Below are positions 40,675 to 49,829 of a stretch of 64,000 nucleotides of DNA, piece after piece (position 1 is the stretch's first letter; every line of letters starts with the position of its first letter). Under the pieces are notes generated by a model. It was not told the DNA's origin and searched no databases. It worked only from the letters and a program-made list of their open reading frames with translations. The stretch comes from Pseudomonas palleroniana. Lineage in GTDB: Bacteria; Pseudomonadota; Gammaproteobacteria; Pseudomonadales; Pseudomonadaceae. The DNA lies in contig NZ_PYWX01000046.1 of assembly GCF_003031675.1 (NCBI RefSeq), positions 18,233-82,232 on the forward strand, read 5' to 3'. The position numbers and the translations under genes are program-made.

Positions 40675-42129
40675 ATGAGGGATGTTTTTATGCGCGAGAA
40701 GTCATCGGTCGACAGCCTGTTTTTGACCCGTGCCGGTTTTGTTGAGTTTTTTGTTGTATTCGTCAAATTGATTCATGGCCTGACTGCGATCTTGCCGCCT
40801 CTGGTCCTGGTATTGTTCCTCGACCCGATGGCCCATGAATTGCGTTCCCACTTCCTCGGCCTGCTGCTGTTTTTTGCGGTGCTGACCATCATTCTGTTTC
40901 AAGCCCTGGGTATTTATTCCGAGGAGCTTTTCAGTAATCGCCTGCGCCTGCGCAGCAACATCGTGGCGTGGTCTGCGGCGTTCTGCATCTTGCTGTTCAT
41001 GTATCAGATCCTGCAGTTCTTCCCGCAACTGACCCCACGCAACCTGGTGGTCTGGTACATCGCCAGCCTCGGTTTGTTCTGTGTGGAGCGTTTGGGGGTG
41101 CTGCGCCTGTATCGCAACCTGATGCGCAAGGGCAAATACCTGCAACGCACGGTGATCCTGGGCTTCACCGACACCGCCGTACATGTGGCCGACCACCTGC
41201 AACGCAACGGCGATATCCGCTCCGGCCTGATCGGCTTTATCGACGATCGCACCGAGCGCATTCCCAAGGAACTCAGCAGACTGCCGTTGCTGGGCAACAC
41301 CCGCGACCTGGAAAAACTGATCCGCGCCGAACAGGTCAACCAAGTGATGATCTGCCTGCCCTGGGCCGCCGAGCAACGTATCCACGGGCTGGTCAATCGC
41401 CTGCGGCAGATGTCGGTGAATGTGATGCTGGTGCCTGACATGGCCGCCCTGCGCTACGGCCACAGCCGCATCACCGACGTCGGCGGTATCCTGATGTTCA
41501 ACACCTCGCAATTGCCGCTGCGCGGGTGGTCACCGTTTATCAAGCGCTGTGAAGACTTGCTGCTGGCCAGCCTGGCACTGGTGGTGTTTTCGCCGGTGAT
41601 GCTGGTGACGGCCATTGCGATCAAGCTCGACTCCAAAGGCCCGGTGCTGTTCCGTCAGAACCGCTATGGCTACAACGACAACGAGATTCGCGTGTTCAAG
41701 TTCCGTTCGATGTTTACCGAACAGAGCGACTTTACCGCCGAACAGCAGACCACCCGCGAAGACCCACGCATCACCCGCGTCGGCCGCATCATCCGCAAAA
41801 CCAGCATCGACGAGCTGCCGCAACTGTTCAATGTGCTGCTGGGCAATATGTCCATGGTCGGCCCGCGCCCACATGCCACGGCGACTAAAGCGGCGGGCAT
41901 TCCGTTTGAAGTGGCGGTGAGCGAATACAGCTCAAGGCATCGGGTCAAGCCGGGCATCACCGGCTGGGCGCAGATCAATGGCTACCGGGGTGAGACCGAT
42001 ACCCTGGTCAAAATCCAGAAGCGTGTCGAATACGACCTGGAGTACATCTCCAAGTGGTCGGTGTGGTTTGACTTGTACATCGTTTGCATGACGATCCCGG
42101 CCGTCCTCTCCACCAAGGAAGTGTATTGA
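40675..42129 (+). CDS. pslA: PslA: undecaprenyl-phosphate hexose-1-phosphate transferase
   Basis: A 484-residue polyprenyl-phosphate sugar transferase of the WbaP/WcaJ class, which starts repeat-unit assembly on undecaprenyl phosphate. Four N-terminal TM helices (about 25-130), a Rossmann-like central domain (TVILGFTDTAVHVADHL), a further TM helix (DLLLASLALVVFSPVMLVTA) and the catalytic C-terminal domain with KFRSMFTEQ, RKTSIDELPQLFNVLLG, SMVGPRPHAT and VKPGITGWAQINGYRGET. First gene of the operon; the stop overlaps pslB by one base. ATG at 40675 has GGAG 4 bases before it; a second ATG five codons in is possible. Confidence 0.92.
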   Translation: MRDVFMREKSSVDSLFLTRAGFVEFFVVFVKLIHGLTAILPPLVLVLFLDPMAHELRSHFLGLLLFFAVLTIILFQALGIYSEELFSNRLRLRSNIVAWSAAFCILLFMYQILQFFPQLTPRNLVVWYIASLGLFCVERLGVLRLYRNLMRKGKYLQRTVILGFTDTAVHVADHLQRNGDIRSGLIGFIDDRTERIPKELSRLPLLGNTRDLEKLIRAEQVNQVMICLPWAAEQRIHGLVNRLRQMSVNVMLVPDMAALRYGHSRITDVGGILMFNTSQLPLRGWSPFIKRCEDLLLASLALVVFSPVMLVTAIAIKLDSKGPVLFRQNRYGYNDNEIRVFKFRSMFTEQSDFTAEQQTTREDPRITRVGRIIRKTSIDELPQLFNVLLGNMSMVGPRPHATATKAAGIPFEVAVSEYSSRHRVKPGITGWAQINGYRGETDTLVKIQKRVEYDLEYISKWSVWFDLYIVCMTIPAVLSTKEVY

Positions 42130-43589
42130 TGAATACCCTCAACGGATTAATTCCCTGCATTATCTCGGGTGGTTCAGGCACACGGCTGTGGCCGGTGTCT
42201 AGGCAGAACATGCCCAAGCCCTTCATGCGCATGCGTGATGGCCAGAGCCTGTTGCAAAAGACTTTTCAGCGCGCCGCCAAACTGCCCGGCGTGGAAAGCG
42301 TGCTCACGGTGACCAACCGCGACCTGCTGTTCCGCACCCTGGATGACTACCGTGGGGTCAACAAGGCCCACCTGCCCCTGGACCTGCTGCTGGAACCGTT
42401 CGGCCGCAACACGGCGGCGGCCATCGCCGTCGCCGCGTTGCATGTGCAGGAACACTTCGGCGGCGACGCGCAATTGCTGGTGATGCCCGCCGACCATTTG
42501 ATCTTGAATGAAGTCGCGTTCGCCCAAGCCGTGACCCAGGCCCGCGACCTGGCCGAAGCCGGCTACCTGGTGACCTTCGGCATTCAGCCCGACCACCCGG
42601 AAACCGGCTTCGGCTACATCGAAAAAGGCGAAGCCTTGAGCACCGGCAACCGGGTCAAACGCTTTGTCGAAAAACCGGACCTGGCCACCGCCCAAGGCTA
42701 TCTCGACGGCGGCAAGCACCTGTGGAACGCCGGCATGTTCTGCTTCAAGGCCAGCACCCTGGTGGATGAGCTGGCGACCCACGCCCCCGACGTACTGGCG
42801 GCCGCAAAAGCGGCGCTGGAGCACAGCCAGCACCTGCAGAACAAAACCTCGCGCCAGCGTGAACTGGACGCTGAAGCGTTCGGCAGCGCACCGGATATTT
42901 CCATCGACGTGGCCTTGATGGAAAAGTCCAGCCAAGTGGCCGTGGTGCCCTGCGACATCGGGTGGAGCGACATCGGTTCCTGGGAAGCCCTGCGCCAGCT
43001 CACCCCGAGTGATGCCCATGGCAACCAGGTGAACGGCGAAGCGATCCTGCATGATGTGCACAACTGCTACATCGACTCGCCCAAGCGCGTGCTCGGCGCC
43101 GTGGGCGTGAAAGACCTGATCATCGTCGACACCCCCGATGCCCTGCTGATCGCCGATGCCCACCGCAGCCAGGACGTGCGCTACATCGTGGCCGAACTCA
43201 AGCGCCAGAACCACCCGGCGTTCAGCCTGCACCGCACGGTCACCCGGCCCTGGGGCACCTACACCGTGCTGGAGGAAAGCAGCCGGTTCAAGATCAAGCG
43301 CATCGTGGTCAAGCCGCAAGCATCGCTGTCGTTGCAGATGCATCACCACCGCAGCGAACACTGGGTGGTGGTCAGCGGCGCCGCACAAATCACCAATGGC
43401 GACCGCGAATTCCTGATCAACGCCAACGAATCCACCTATATCCCGGCCGGGCACAAACACCGCCTGACCAACCCCGGCATCATCGACCTGGTGATGATCG
43501 AAGTGCAGAGCGGCGAGTACCTGGGCGAAGACGACATCGTGCGCTTCGACGACATCTATGGGCGTGCCCCGGCCGAGGTGAAAAAGTGA
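42129..43589 (+). CDS. pslB: PslB: mannose-1-phosphate guanylyltransferase / mannose-6-phosphate isomerase
   Basis: A 486-residue bifunctional enzyme giving GDP-mannose for Psl. N-terminal nucleotidyltransferase with GGSGTRLWPVSRQNMPKPF, the NTAAAIAVAAL segment and EKPDLATA; C-terminal cupin isomerase with RPWGTYTVLEESSRFKIKRI, and the metal-binding QMHHHRSEHWVVVSG and YIPAGHKHRLTNPG. ATG shares one base with the pslA stop (TGATG), so the two are coupled. AlgA and WbpW would be the paralogues of this enzyme elsewhere in the genome. Confidence 0.93.
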   Translation: MNTLNGLIPCIISGGSGTRLWPVSRQNMPKPFMRMRDGQSLLQKTFQRAAKLPGVESVLTVTNRDLLFRTLDDYRGVNKAHLPLDLLLEPFGRNTAAAIAVAALHVQEHFGGDAQLLVMPADHLILNEVAFAQAVTQARDLAEAGYLVTFGIQPDHPETGFGYIEKGEALSTGNRVKRFVEKPDLATAQGYLDGGKHLWNAGMFCFKASTLVDELATHAPDVLAAAKAALEHSQHLQNKTSRQRELDAEAFGSAPDISIDVALMEKSSQVAVVPCDIGWSDIGSWEALRQLTPSDAHGNQVNGEAILHDVHNCYIDSPKRVLGAVGVKDLIIVDTPDALLIADAHRSQDVRYIVAELKRQNHPAFSLHRTVTRPWGTYTVLEESSRFKIKRIVVKPQASLSLQMHHHRSEHWVVVSGAAQITNGDREFLINANESTYIPAGHKHRLTNPGIIDLVMIEVQSGEYLGEDDIVRFDDIYGRAPAEVKK

Positions 43590-43590
43590 C

Positions 43591-44502
43591 ATGCGGACCT
43601 CGTTGATCATCCCGACCCGCAACGCCTCCAGCCACCTGGCACGACTGCTGCCGGCGCTGAAAATGCAGACGCTGCAACCGGACGACATGCTGGTGGTCGA
43701 CAGCGCCTCCAGCGACGACACCGTGGCGCGGTTTCGCGAATTCGGCGCGCGGGTCGAGGTCATCGACGCGCGGGACTTCAACCATGGCGGCACCCGGCGC
43801 TGGGCCAGCGAGCAAGTGGACGGCGATGCGTTGATCGTGATGACCCAGGACGCAATCCCGGCAGCCCCCGAGACCTTCGCCAACCTGTTGCGCGAATTGC
43901 AGGAAGACCCGCTCAACGGCGTTGCCTATGGCCGCCAACTGCCGCACCCGGACGCCGGGGTACTGGGCGCACAATCGCGGCACTTCAACTACCCGGACCA
44001 GAGCCGCAGCAAGAGCCTGGCCGATGCTCCGGAGCTGGGGATCAAGACCTGCTTCAGCTCCGATTCGTTTTCTGTGTACCGACGCAGCGCATTGCAGGCC
44101 GTCGGTGGTTTTCCCGCCGACGTGATCGGCAGCGAAGACGCCTATGTGGCCGCACGCATGCTGCTTGAAGGCTACAAGGTGCGCTACGCCGCGTCCGCGC
44201 AGGTGTATCACTCCCACGATTACCGCCTCATGGATGAGTTCCACCGCTACTTCGACATTGGCGTGTTCTACGGTCGCGAGCCGTGGATACGCGAGGCATT
44301 CGGCGATGCCGGCGGAGAAGGTAAACGCTATGTACTGGCGGAGCTCGCAGCATTGCGTGCTGCCGGTGCATTGCATCGCGTACCCGAAGTACTGGTGCGC
44401 AGCGCGTTCAAGTTGCTCGGCTATCGGCTGGGCCATCAGGAACGCCGGCTACCCATCGCCCTAAAGCGGCGCATCAGCATGTTCCCCGGTTATTGGAGGT
44501 GA
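43591..44502 (+). CDS. pslC: PslC: family 2 glycosyltransferase
   Basis: A 303-residue GT-A enzyme. The N-terminus SLIIPTRNASSHLARLLPAL is typical for GT2, followed by VVDSASSDDTVARF, the FNHGGTRRWA motif shared with rhamnosyltransferases, and DVIGSEDAYVAARML for the acceptor/base region. It probably adds a sugar of the Psl repeat at the cytoplasmic face; no TM helices. One base separates it from the pslB stop. Donor sugar is not evident. Confidence 0.88.
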   Translation: MRTSLIIPTRNASSHLARLLPALKMQTLQPDDMLVVDSASSDDTVARFREFGARVEVIDARDFNHGGTRRWASEQVDGDALIVMTQDAIPAAPETFANLLRELQEDPLNGVAYGRQLPHPDAGVLGAQSRHFNYPDQSRSKSLADAPELGIKTCFSSDSFSVYRRSALQAVGGFPADVIGSEDAYVAARMLLEGYKVRYAASAQVYHSHDYRLMDEFHRYFDIGVFYGREPWIREAFGDAGGEGKRYVLAELAALRAAGALHRVPEVLVRSAFKLLGYRLGHQERRLPIALKRRISMFPGYWR

Positions 44503-44506
44503 GCAC

Positions 44507-45307
44507 ATGACCCACAGGAAGTCCCCCTTGATGAAACGAACCTTGCTCGTCCTGGCCATGATGGCCTTGGCCGCCTGCAATACGCCCGCACGCATCGTCC
44601 CACCGGACGACAAGACGGTCGAGGAAGGCAAACGCGCCCTCGACCAACTGGCCCAACTGCCGCCGGCCGTGGAACGTATCCGCGTCGGCGACCAGTTGCG
44701 CATCGTGCGCGATGCCGGAGAAATGCCGACGCTGTCAGCGTTCAACGTCAGCACCATCTATGAGCTGACGCTGTACACGGTGCAGGCCGACGGCAAGATC
44801 AACTACCCCTTCCTGGGGCCGATCCAGGTCGCCGGGCGCCAGCCCTCGGAGCTGGCCACCGAGCTGAGCAACAAACTGGCGCCGGTGTATCGCGAGCCGC
44901 GGGTGACGGTGAACATCAATCAGGCACCGGGTAACTCGGTGATCGTCGGCGGCGCGGTGAACAACCCGACGGCAGTGCAAATCGGCACGGCCAACACGCT
45001 GGAACAGGCGATTGTCGGCGCCGGCGGGGTGAACCCCTCCGGCAACGCAAGCATGGTCGCGCTGCTGCGCGAAGATGCCCAGGGCGCCTACCGTGCCTAC
45101 TTCCTGGACTTCAGCCAATACCTCAAGACCGGGCCTAACGGGCGCAAACAAGTGCGCCTGCAACGCGGCGATGTGGTGTTCGTGCCCAAATCCAACGTGG
45201 GCGAACGCATCCAAGGGGTGGATACCTACTTGAACCAGTTGATTCCGTTCACCAAGTCGATCGGGGTTGGCTACAACTACACCCGAACCAGCGGCAGCAA
45301 CAACTAA
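44507..45307 (+). CDS. pslD: PslD: polysaccharide export lipoprotein (Wza family)
   Basis: A 266-residue outer-membrane export protein. Lipoprotein signal with lipobox LAAC (Cys24: LLVLAMMALAACNTPAR), then the poly-export domain (VERIRVGDQLRIVRDAG, ADGKINYPFLGPIQVAGRQPSE) and an SLBB-like repeat (GNSVIVGGAVNNPTAVQIG). It forms the outer-membrane exit for Psl with PslE. The ATG at 44507 has GGAGGT; a second ATG at 44531 would shorten the signal peptide to an equally plausible form. Confidence 0.9.
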   Translation: MTHRKSPLMKRTLLVLAMMALAACNTPARIVPPDDKTVEEGKRALDQLAQLPPAVERIRVGDQLRIVRDAGEMPTLSAFNVSTIYELTLYTVQADGKINYPFLGPIQVAGRQPSELATELSNKLAPVYREPRVTVNINQAPGNSVIVGGAVNNPTAVQIGTANTLEQAIVGAGGVNPSGNASMVALLREDAQGAYRAYFLDFSQYLKTGPNGRKQVRLQRGDVVFVPKSNVGERIQGVDTYLNQLIPFTKSIGVGYNYTRTSGSNN

Positions 45308-45321
45308 AGGAGCGACATCCC

Positions 45322-47313
45322 ATGATCGAGATCCGTTCTTTTCGGGATCTTCTGCGCCTGTTCTTCATCTTCAGACATGAGTTCAAGCTGGCGGCCATCG
45401 CGGCGCTGGTCATCATGTTACTGGGGGCCTTCCTGCTGCCCGCCAAGTACGAGTCCACCGCACGCCTGCTGGTCAAGCCTGGGCGTGACTCGACCTTGCC
45501 GATCGAGATCAGCAACCGCCAGGCGCTGGTGATGCCCAGCACCCAGCGCGACCCGATTGTCGACGAGGAGCGCCTGCTGACCGGCCGCCCGATCGTGCGC
45601 GCGGTGGCCGAGCACTACCTGGAAGTGATTGAAAATGCACCGCCGCCGGAAGGTTTCTGGAAGCGCACCAAGTACTACGTCAAGAGCGGCATCGGTGCCG
45701 TGTTCGACGGCGTGCGTGTAGTGCTGGAAACCGTCGGTATCGTCGAAAAAACCACCCCGGTGGAACGCCTGGCCGCCAGCCTGGAGAAAAACTTCGAGGT
45801 GAGCCACGCCGCGGGGTCCACGGTGATGGATATCAGCTTCAAATGGGGCGACCCGGAAATTGCCCAGATGGTGGTCAAGAACTGGATCGAGACCTACATC
45901 AACGAACGCACCCAGGCCCTGGGCCGCAAGAGCCTGTACGCGTTCTACGAGGGCCAGGTCAACACCAGCGCCAACGAGATCAAGAGCTATAAGCAACAGA
46001 TCCTCACGCACCTCAACGAGATCGGCGCGGCGAGCATTACCGACCGCCTGGAGGACTTGTCCGAGCGCATCAACGTGCTGCGCGGCGAGACCTTCAACAC
46101 CACCCGCCTGATCGCCTCTTCCGACAGCGCCCTGGAGAGCACTCGCAACCAGCTCAAGACCCAGCCCAAGGAAGTGACCACGGTCCGCCAGATCGCCCTG
46201 AACCCGCAGCAGCAGGATTTGCGTCGCCTGCTCAACCAGAAGCTGCTGGAAAAGGCCGATATGATGCGCACCTACACCGACAATGCACCGCCGGTCAAAG
46301 CGCTGGACGCCTCGATCCTTGCCATGCAGGCCCAGGTCGCCAGTGAAAGCAACACGGTGCAGAGCTCGGAAAACCGTGCGCCGAACACCCTGGAAATCCA
46401 CTTGCAGCGCGTGCTGCTGGATGAGTCGAGCAACAACCTGGCGTTGCGTACTCAGTTGGTTCAGCAGCAGAAACAACTGGTCAACCTCGAAGCCCAGCGC
46501 AAGCAGGCCCTGGAGATTGAGCCGGAGCTGGCGCGCCTTTCTCGCGAGTTGAGCGCCACCGAGCGCAACTACGCGCTGTATGTGGACAACCTGGAAAAGT
46601 CGCGCATCGACCGTGAACTGGATAACAGCCAGATCAGCAACATCGCGGTGATCGAAGAAGCCACCCTGAACCCGGGCCGCGTCTTCCCGAAAACCCTGGT
46701 GATGCTGATGTTGGCGATCCCGTTTGCCATCGTCGTCGGCCTGTTGGTGGTCTACCTGTGCTACCTGCTGGACCAGCGCATTCACGATGGCGGCCTGGTG
46801 GAGCGCAAATTCGGCTTGCCGCTGTGGACCACCCTGCCGGAGCTGGACACCAGCACCGCCCAAGGCACCAACGCGTTCAATGCGAGCATTTACCGGCTGT
46901 ACGGTTTGCTGCAACTGGAGCGCATCGCCGAACAGGGTATGACGCTGGGGCTGACCTCGGCGCGCCACGGTGAAGGCGTGACCTTTGTGGTGGAACAATT
47001 GCGCCAATTGCTGCAAGAGAACGGCATCAACGTGCGTGTCGGCGGTGCGGCACCGGCGGCACAGGGGGAAGTGGTCCTGCTGGATGCTTCGGCCCTGCTG
47101 GATAACCGCGATGCGTTCGTCACGCTGCGCCGCGCCGACCTGATCGCACTGGTGGTGGAAGCGCAAAAGAGCACGGTGCCGGTGGTGGAGCATGCCCTGT
47201 CGATCCTCAACACGGCGTTTGGCAAAGTCGACGGCATCATCATCAACCGACGCAAGTTCGAAGTGCCGGCCAAGGTGCTGCAAAACATCGCCAAGTACCG
47301 GGGGGCGTTCTGA
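45322..47313 (+). CDS. pslE: PslE: polysaccharide copolymerase (Wzz/Wzc-like)
   Basis: A 663-residue inner-membrane protein. N-terminal Wzz segment with TM1 (LAAIAALVIMLLGAFLLPAKY), a long periplasmic coiled-coil region (about 60-440, many SNEIKSYKQQILTHLNEIG-type heptads), TM2 (about 455-475: KTLVMLMLAIPFAIVVGLLV), and a C-terminal cytoplasmic domain. The Walker A lysine of Wzc (GxxGxGK[ST]) is not evident in the C-terminal domain, so it is probably not an active tyrosine autokinase. AAAGGAG precedes the ATG. The stop overlaps the pslF start by one base. Confidence 0.88.
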   Translation: MIEIRSFRDLLRLFFIFRHEFKLAAIAALVIMLLGAFLLPAKYESTARLLVKPGRDSTLPIEISNRQALVMPSTQRDPIVDEERLLTGRPIVRAVAEHYLEVIENAPPPEGFWKRTKYYVKSGIGAVFDGVRVVLETVGIVEKTTPVERLAASLEKNFEVSHAAGSTVMDISFKWGDPEIAQMVVKNWIETYINERTQALGRKSLYAFYEGQVNTSANEIKSYKQQILTHLNEIGAASITDRLEDLSERINVLRGETFNTTRLIASSDSALESTRNQLKTQPKEVTTVRQIALNPQQQDLRRLLNQKLLEKADMMRTYTDNAPPVKALDASILAMQAQVASESNTVQSSENRAPNTLEIHLQRVLLDESSNNLALRTQLVQQQKQLVNLEAQRKQALEIEPELARLSRELSATERNYALYVDNLEKSRIDRELDNSQISNIAVIEEATLNPGRVFPKTLVMLMLAIPFAIVVGLLVVYLCYLLDQRIHDGGLVERKFGLPLWTTLPELDTSTAQGTNAFNASIYRLYGLLQLERIAEQGMTLGLTSARHGEGVTFVVEQLRQLLQENGINVRVGGAAPAAQGEVVLLDASALLDNRDAFVTLRRADLIALVVEAQKSTVPVVEHALSILNTAFGKVDGIIINRRKFEVPAKVLQNIAKYRGAF

Positions 47314-48503
47314 TGCGCATCGCCCTGCTTGCGCCCTTGCCGCCGGAAAAGAACGGGATCGCCGACTACGCGAACCATTTCAAGACGGCTTTGGAGCAAT
47401 TGGGGGTGACGGTGGTGACACCGTTGAGCGGCGTGGCAGGCAACAGCGTTGCCATCAGCCAAGCCATCGCCGCGTTCGACTGGCAAGGCGTGGACCTGGT
47501 CCACGCCGAGCTGGGCGGCGGGCGGTTGGGAGAATTCCTGGCCTTGCGCGAGTTGCGCAAGGCGCTCCCCAAGCTGCCGCTGACCGCAACCGTGCATGAC
47601 CCGGAGCGCATGGTCTGGCGCCGGGAGCGTTTGCCCTTCCCGCTGAACCTGTTGGAACGTTTGCCCAGCCCACTGCCCCAGGCAGCGGTGGTGCTGGCAG
47701 ACCCGCTGACCTTGAGCGAAGAACGCCGCGTCGCCCAGGACCTGACCCGGCTGGTCACCCTCACCCGCCTGGGCGCCGATTGCCTGAGCGAGCGCATGCG
47801 CTTACCTGCGGGCAAAGTGGCCGTGATCAACCACGCCAACCTGGCGATTGCGCCGGCAGCCTTGCCGTCGCTGGACACGCTGCGCCTGCTGTACTTCGGT
47901 TTCATCTACCGTGGCAAAGGCATTGAAGACTTGTTGCAGGCCCTGGCCGCCGTCTTCAAGCAAGCCCCCCTATTGCGTGACCGTGTGCGCCTGACCCTGG
48001 CCGGTGGCACTGCCGCCGAAATGGCGTTCGGCGCAGGCGGCAATTACCTGGAGCAGTTGAATAGCCAGATCGCCGACCTCGGCCTGGCGGGCTCCATCGA
48101 CTGGCGGCTGAACCTGCCGGCCAGCGAGATTGCCCAGACGATCCAGGCGCACCATGTGATGGTGCTGCCGTATCGCGAATCGAAAAAACTCGGCCTGCTG
48201 GGCCGCCAGCGCGGCACCAGTGGCGCGCTGTCCTGGGCCGCCGCGTGTGGGCGTGGGGCGATCACTTCGGATGCGCGCGCGTTTGCCGAGGAGGTCGCCA
48301 GCGGCAATGGCTTGATCTTTCCCCAGGGCGATGTGGCCGCATTGAGCGAGCAACTGTTGCGTCTGGCGAATACGCCGACACTGGCGCAGGACTGGGCTGA
48401 ACGCGCCGCGCAAATCGGCCGCGAACGCCTGTGGCCGTTGACCGCGCAGAAGTTCAAAGACCTTTTTGAGCAAGCCATCGCAGGAGCACCCTATGGCGCA
48501 TAA
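47313..48503 (+). CDS. pslF: PslF: family 4 glycosyltransferase
   Basis: A 396-residue GT-B enzyme without signal peptide. N-terminal lobe starts LLAPLPPEKNGIADYANHF, with a Rossmann acceptor domain; C-terminal lobe starts at about 190 (LRLLYFGFIYRGKGIEDLLQ) and contains the donor-binding RGTSGALSWAAACGRGAITS segment. It adds a sugar of the Psl repeat unit at the cytoplasmic membrane face. The last 11 bases overlap the pslG start. Confidence 0.87.
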   Translation: MRIALLAPLPPEKNGIADYANHFKTALEQLGVTVVTPLSGVAGNSVAISQAIAAFDWQGVDLVHAELGGGRLGEFLALRELRKALPKLPLTATVHDPERMVWRRERLPFPLNLLERLPSPLPQAAVVLADPLTLSEERRVAQDLTRLVTLTRLGADCLSERMRLPAGKVAVINHANLAIAPAALPSLDTLRLLYFGFIYRGKGIEDLLQALAAVFKQAPLLRDRVRLTLAGGTAAEMAFGAGGNYLEQLNSQIADLGLAGSIDWRLNLPASEIAQTIQAHHVMVLPYRESKKLGLLGRQRGTSGALSWAAACGRGAITSDARAFAEEVASGNGLIFPQGDVAALSEQLLRLANTPTLAQDWAERAAQIGRERLWPLTAQKFKDLFEQAIAGAPYGA

Positions 48504-49821
48504 ACGGACTTGGTTCGCCTCACTGCTCGTGATCGTCGCGCTCGGCCTGAGCGTTTTTCTGTGGGGCCGCCAGGCCGATGCCGAGAGCCATGTGCTCAAA
48601 GGCAACAAAGTGCTGGTGTGGAAGGATTTCCTGGGAGTGAACGCGCAGTTCCTGTGGTTCAGCCCCACGCTGTATCAACAGCAGATCGACAAACTCAAAG
48701 CCCTGGGCTTGCAGTGGGTGCGCCTGGACCTGCACTGGGACCAGTTGGAGCCTGCCGAAGGCCAGTATCAGGTTGCGACGCTGGACCAACTGGTCGGCAA
48801 CCTGCAGACCAACCAGCTCAAATCGGTGTTCTACCTGGTGGGCTCGGCGCCCTTTGCCACCACGGCGCCGCCCGGTGCGCCGTACCAGGACCAGTACCCA
48901 CCGAAAAACCCGGATGTATTCGCCAACCGCATGGCGCTGTTGTCCCAGCGCTACCCCAGCGTCGACGCCTGGCAAGTCTGGAACGAGCCCAACTTGCTCG
49001 GCTTCTGGCGCCCGGTAGCCGACCCCGCAGGCTATTTCACCCTGTTGGCGGCGACCACCAACGCCTTGCGCACGGTCAACCCGGACAAACCCGTGGTTGC
49101 GGCCGGCATGGCCTTCCTCAGCGAAATGCCCAACGGCAAGACCATGCTCAGCGCCCTCAGCGCCCTGGGCGTAAATCGCCTGAATACGGTGGTGTCCTAT
49201 CACCCCTACAACCAGCTGCCCGAGGGCAATGATCCGGCCAACTTGGACTTTGTCGCCAAGACCCAGGCACTCAACCAGTCCCTGCGCGCAGAGGGCGTGA
49301 AAACCCTGTGGAGCACCGAGTGGGGCTGGTCGAATTACCCGGGGCCCAAAGAGGCGCAAGACCTCATCACCCGGCAGCAGCAGGCTGACTACGTGGTACG
49401 CCGGGTGGCGCTGATGAGCGCGATGGACTTTGACAAGATCTTCCTGTTCACCCTCAGTGACCTTGACCAGCGGGCCAGCGTGCGCGACCAGTCCTATGGT
49501 TTGCTCGACATCAACGCCAACCCCAAGCCGTCCTACACAGCGCTGAAGAACTTCCTCGATGTGAGCGGGCCGCAACTGACGCCCGGCGATCCGCCCATCG
49601 CCGACCAGTTACCCGACGGCCTGTTCAGCATCGGCTGGACCCGCGCCGATGGCCATAAGCTGTGGTACTTCTGGTCGGCACAGGGCGGTAACGCACACCT
49701 GCCGAACCTGACCAGCGCGACCCTGTACGACCCGCTGCGCGGCACACAAACCCCGGTGAGCGGCACCAATGGGTTGACCGTGCCGGTCAAGTCGAACCTG
49801 CAAATTCTGTTATGGGATTGA
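48493..49821 (+). CDS. pslG: PslG: family 39 glycoside hydrolase
   Basis: A 442-residue hydrolase with an N-terminal membrane or signal segment (TWFASLLVIVALGLSVFLWG). The (beta/alpha)8 barrel has WQVWNEPNLLGFW, whose Glu is the acid/base (E165 in P. aeruginosa PslG), and LWSTEWGWSNYPG, whose Glu is the nucleophile (E276 there). A C-terminal beta domain follows. PslG is needed for normal Psl production and can disperse Psl biofilms when added from outside. It begins inside pslF. Confidence 0.9.
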   Translation: MAHKRTWFASLLVIVALGLSVFLWGRQADAESHVLKGNKVLVWKDFLGVNAQFLWFSPTLYQQQIDKLKALGLQWVRLDLHWDQLEPAEGQYQVATLDQLVGNLQTNQLKSVFYLVGSAPFATTAPPGAPYQDQYPPKNPDVFANRMALLSQRYPSVDAWQVWNEPNLLGFWRPVADPAGYFTLLAATTNALRTVNPDKPVVAAGMAFLSEMPNGKTMLSALSALGVNRLNTVVSYHPYNQLPEGNDPANLDFVAKTQALNQSLRAEGVKTLWSTEWGWSNYPGPKEAQDLITRQQQADYVVRRVALMSAMDFDKIFLFTLSDLDQRASVRDQSYGLLDINANPKPSYTALKNFLDVSGPQLTPGDPPIADQLPDGLFSIGWTRADGHKLWYFWSAQGGNAHLPNLTSATLYDPLRGTQTPVSGTNGLTVPVKSNLQILLWD

Positions 49822-49829
49822 AGCCCGCC

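Noticed and set aside
42174..43916. Long minus-strand open frame opposite pslB/pslC
   Set aside because: Shadow of GC-rich coding sequence; no domain, and the plus strand carries intact enzymes.
45418..47283. 621-codon minus-strand frame opposite pslE
   Set aside because: Composition (Gln/His/Val-rich) is that of an antisense frame; pslE has all family features.
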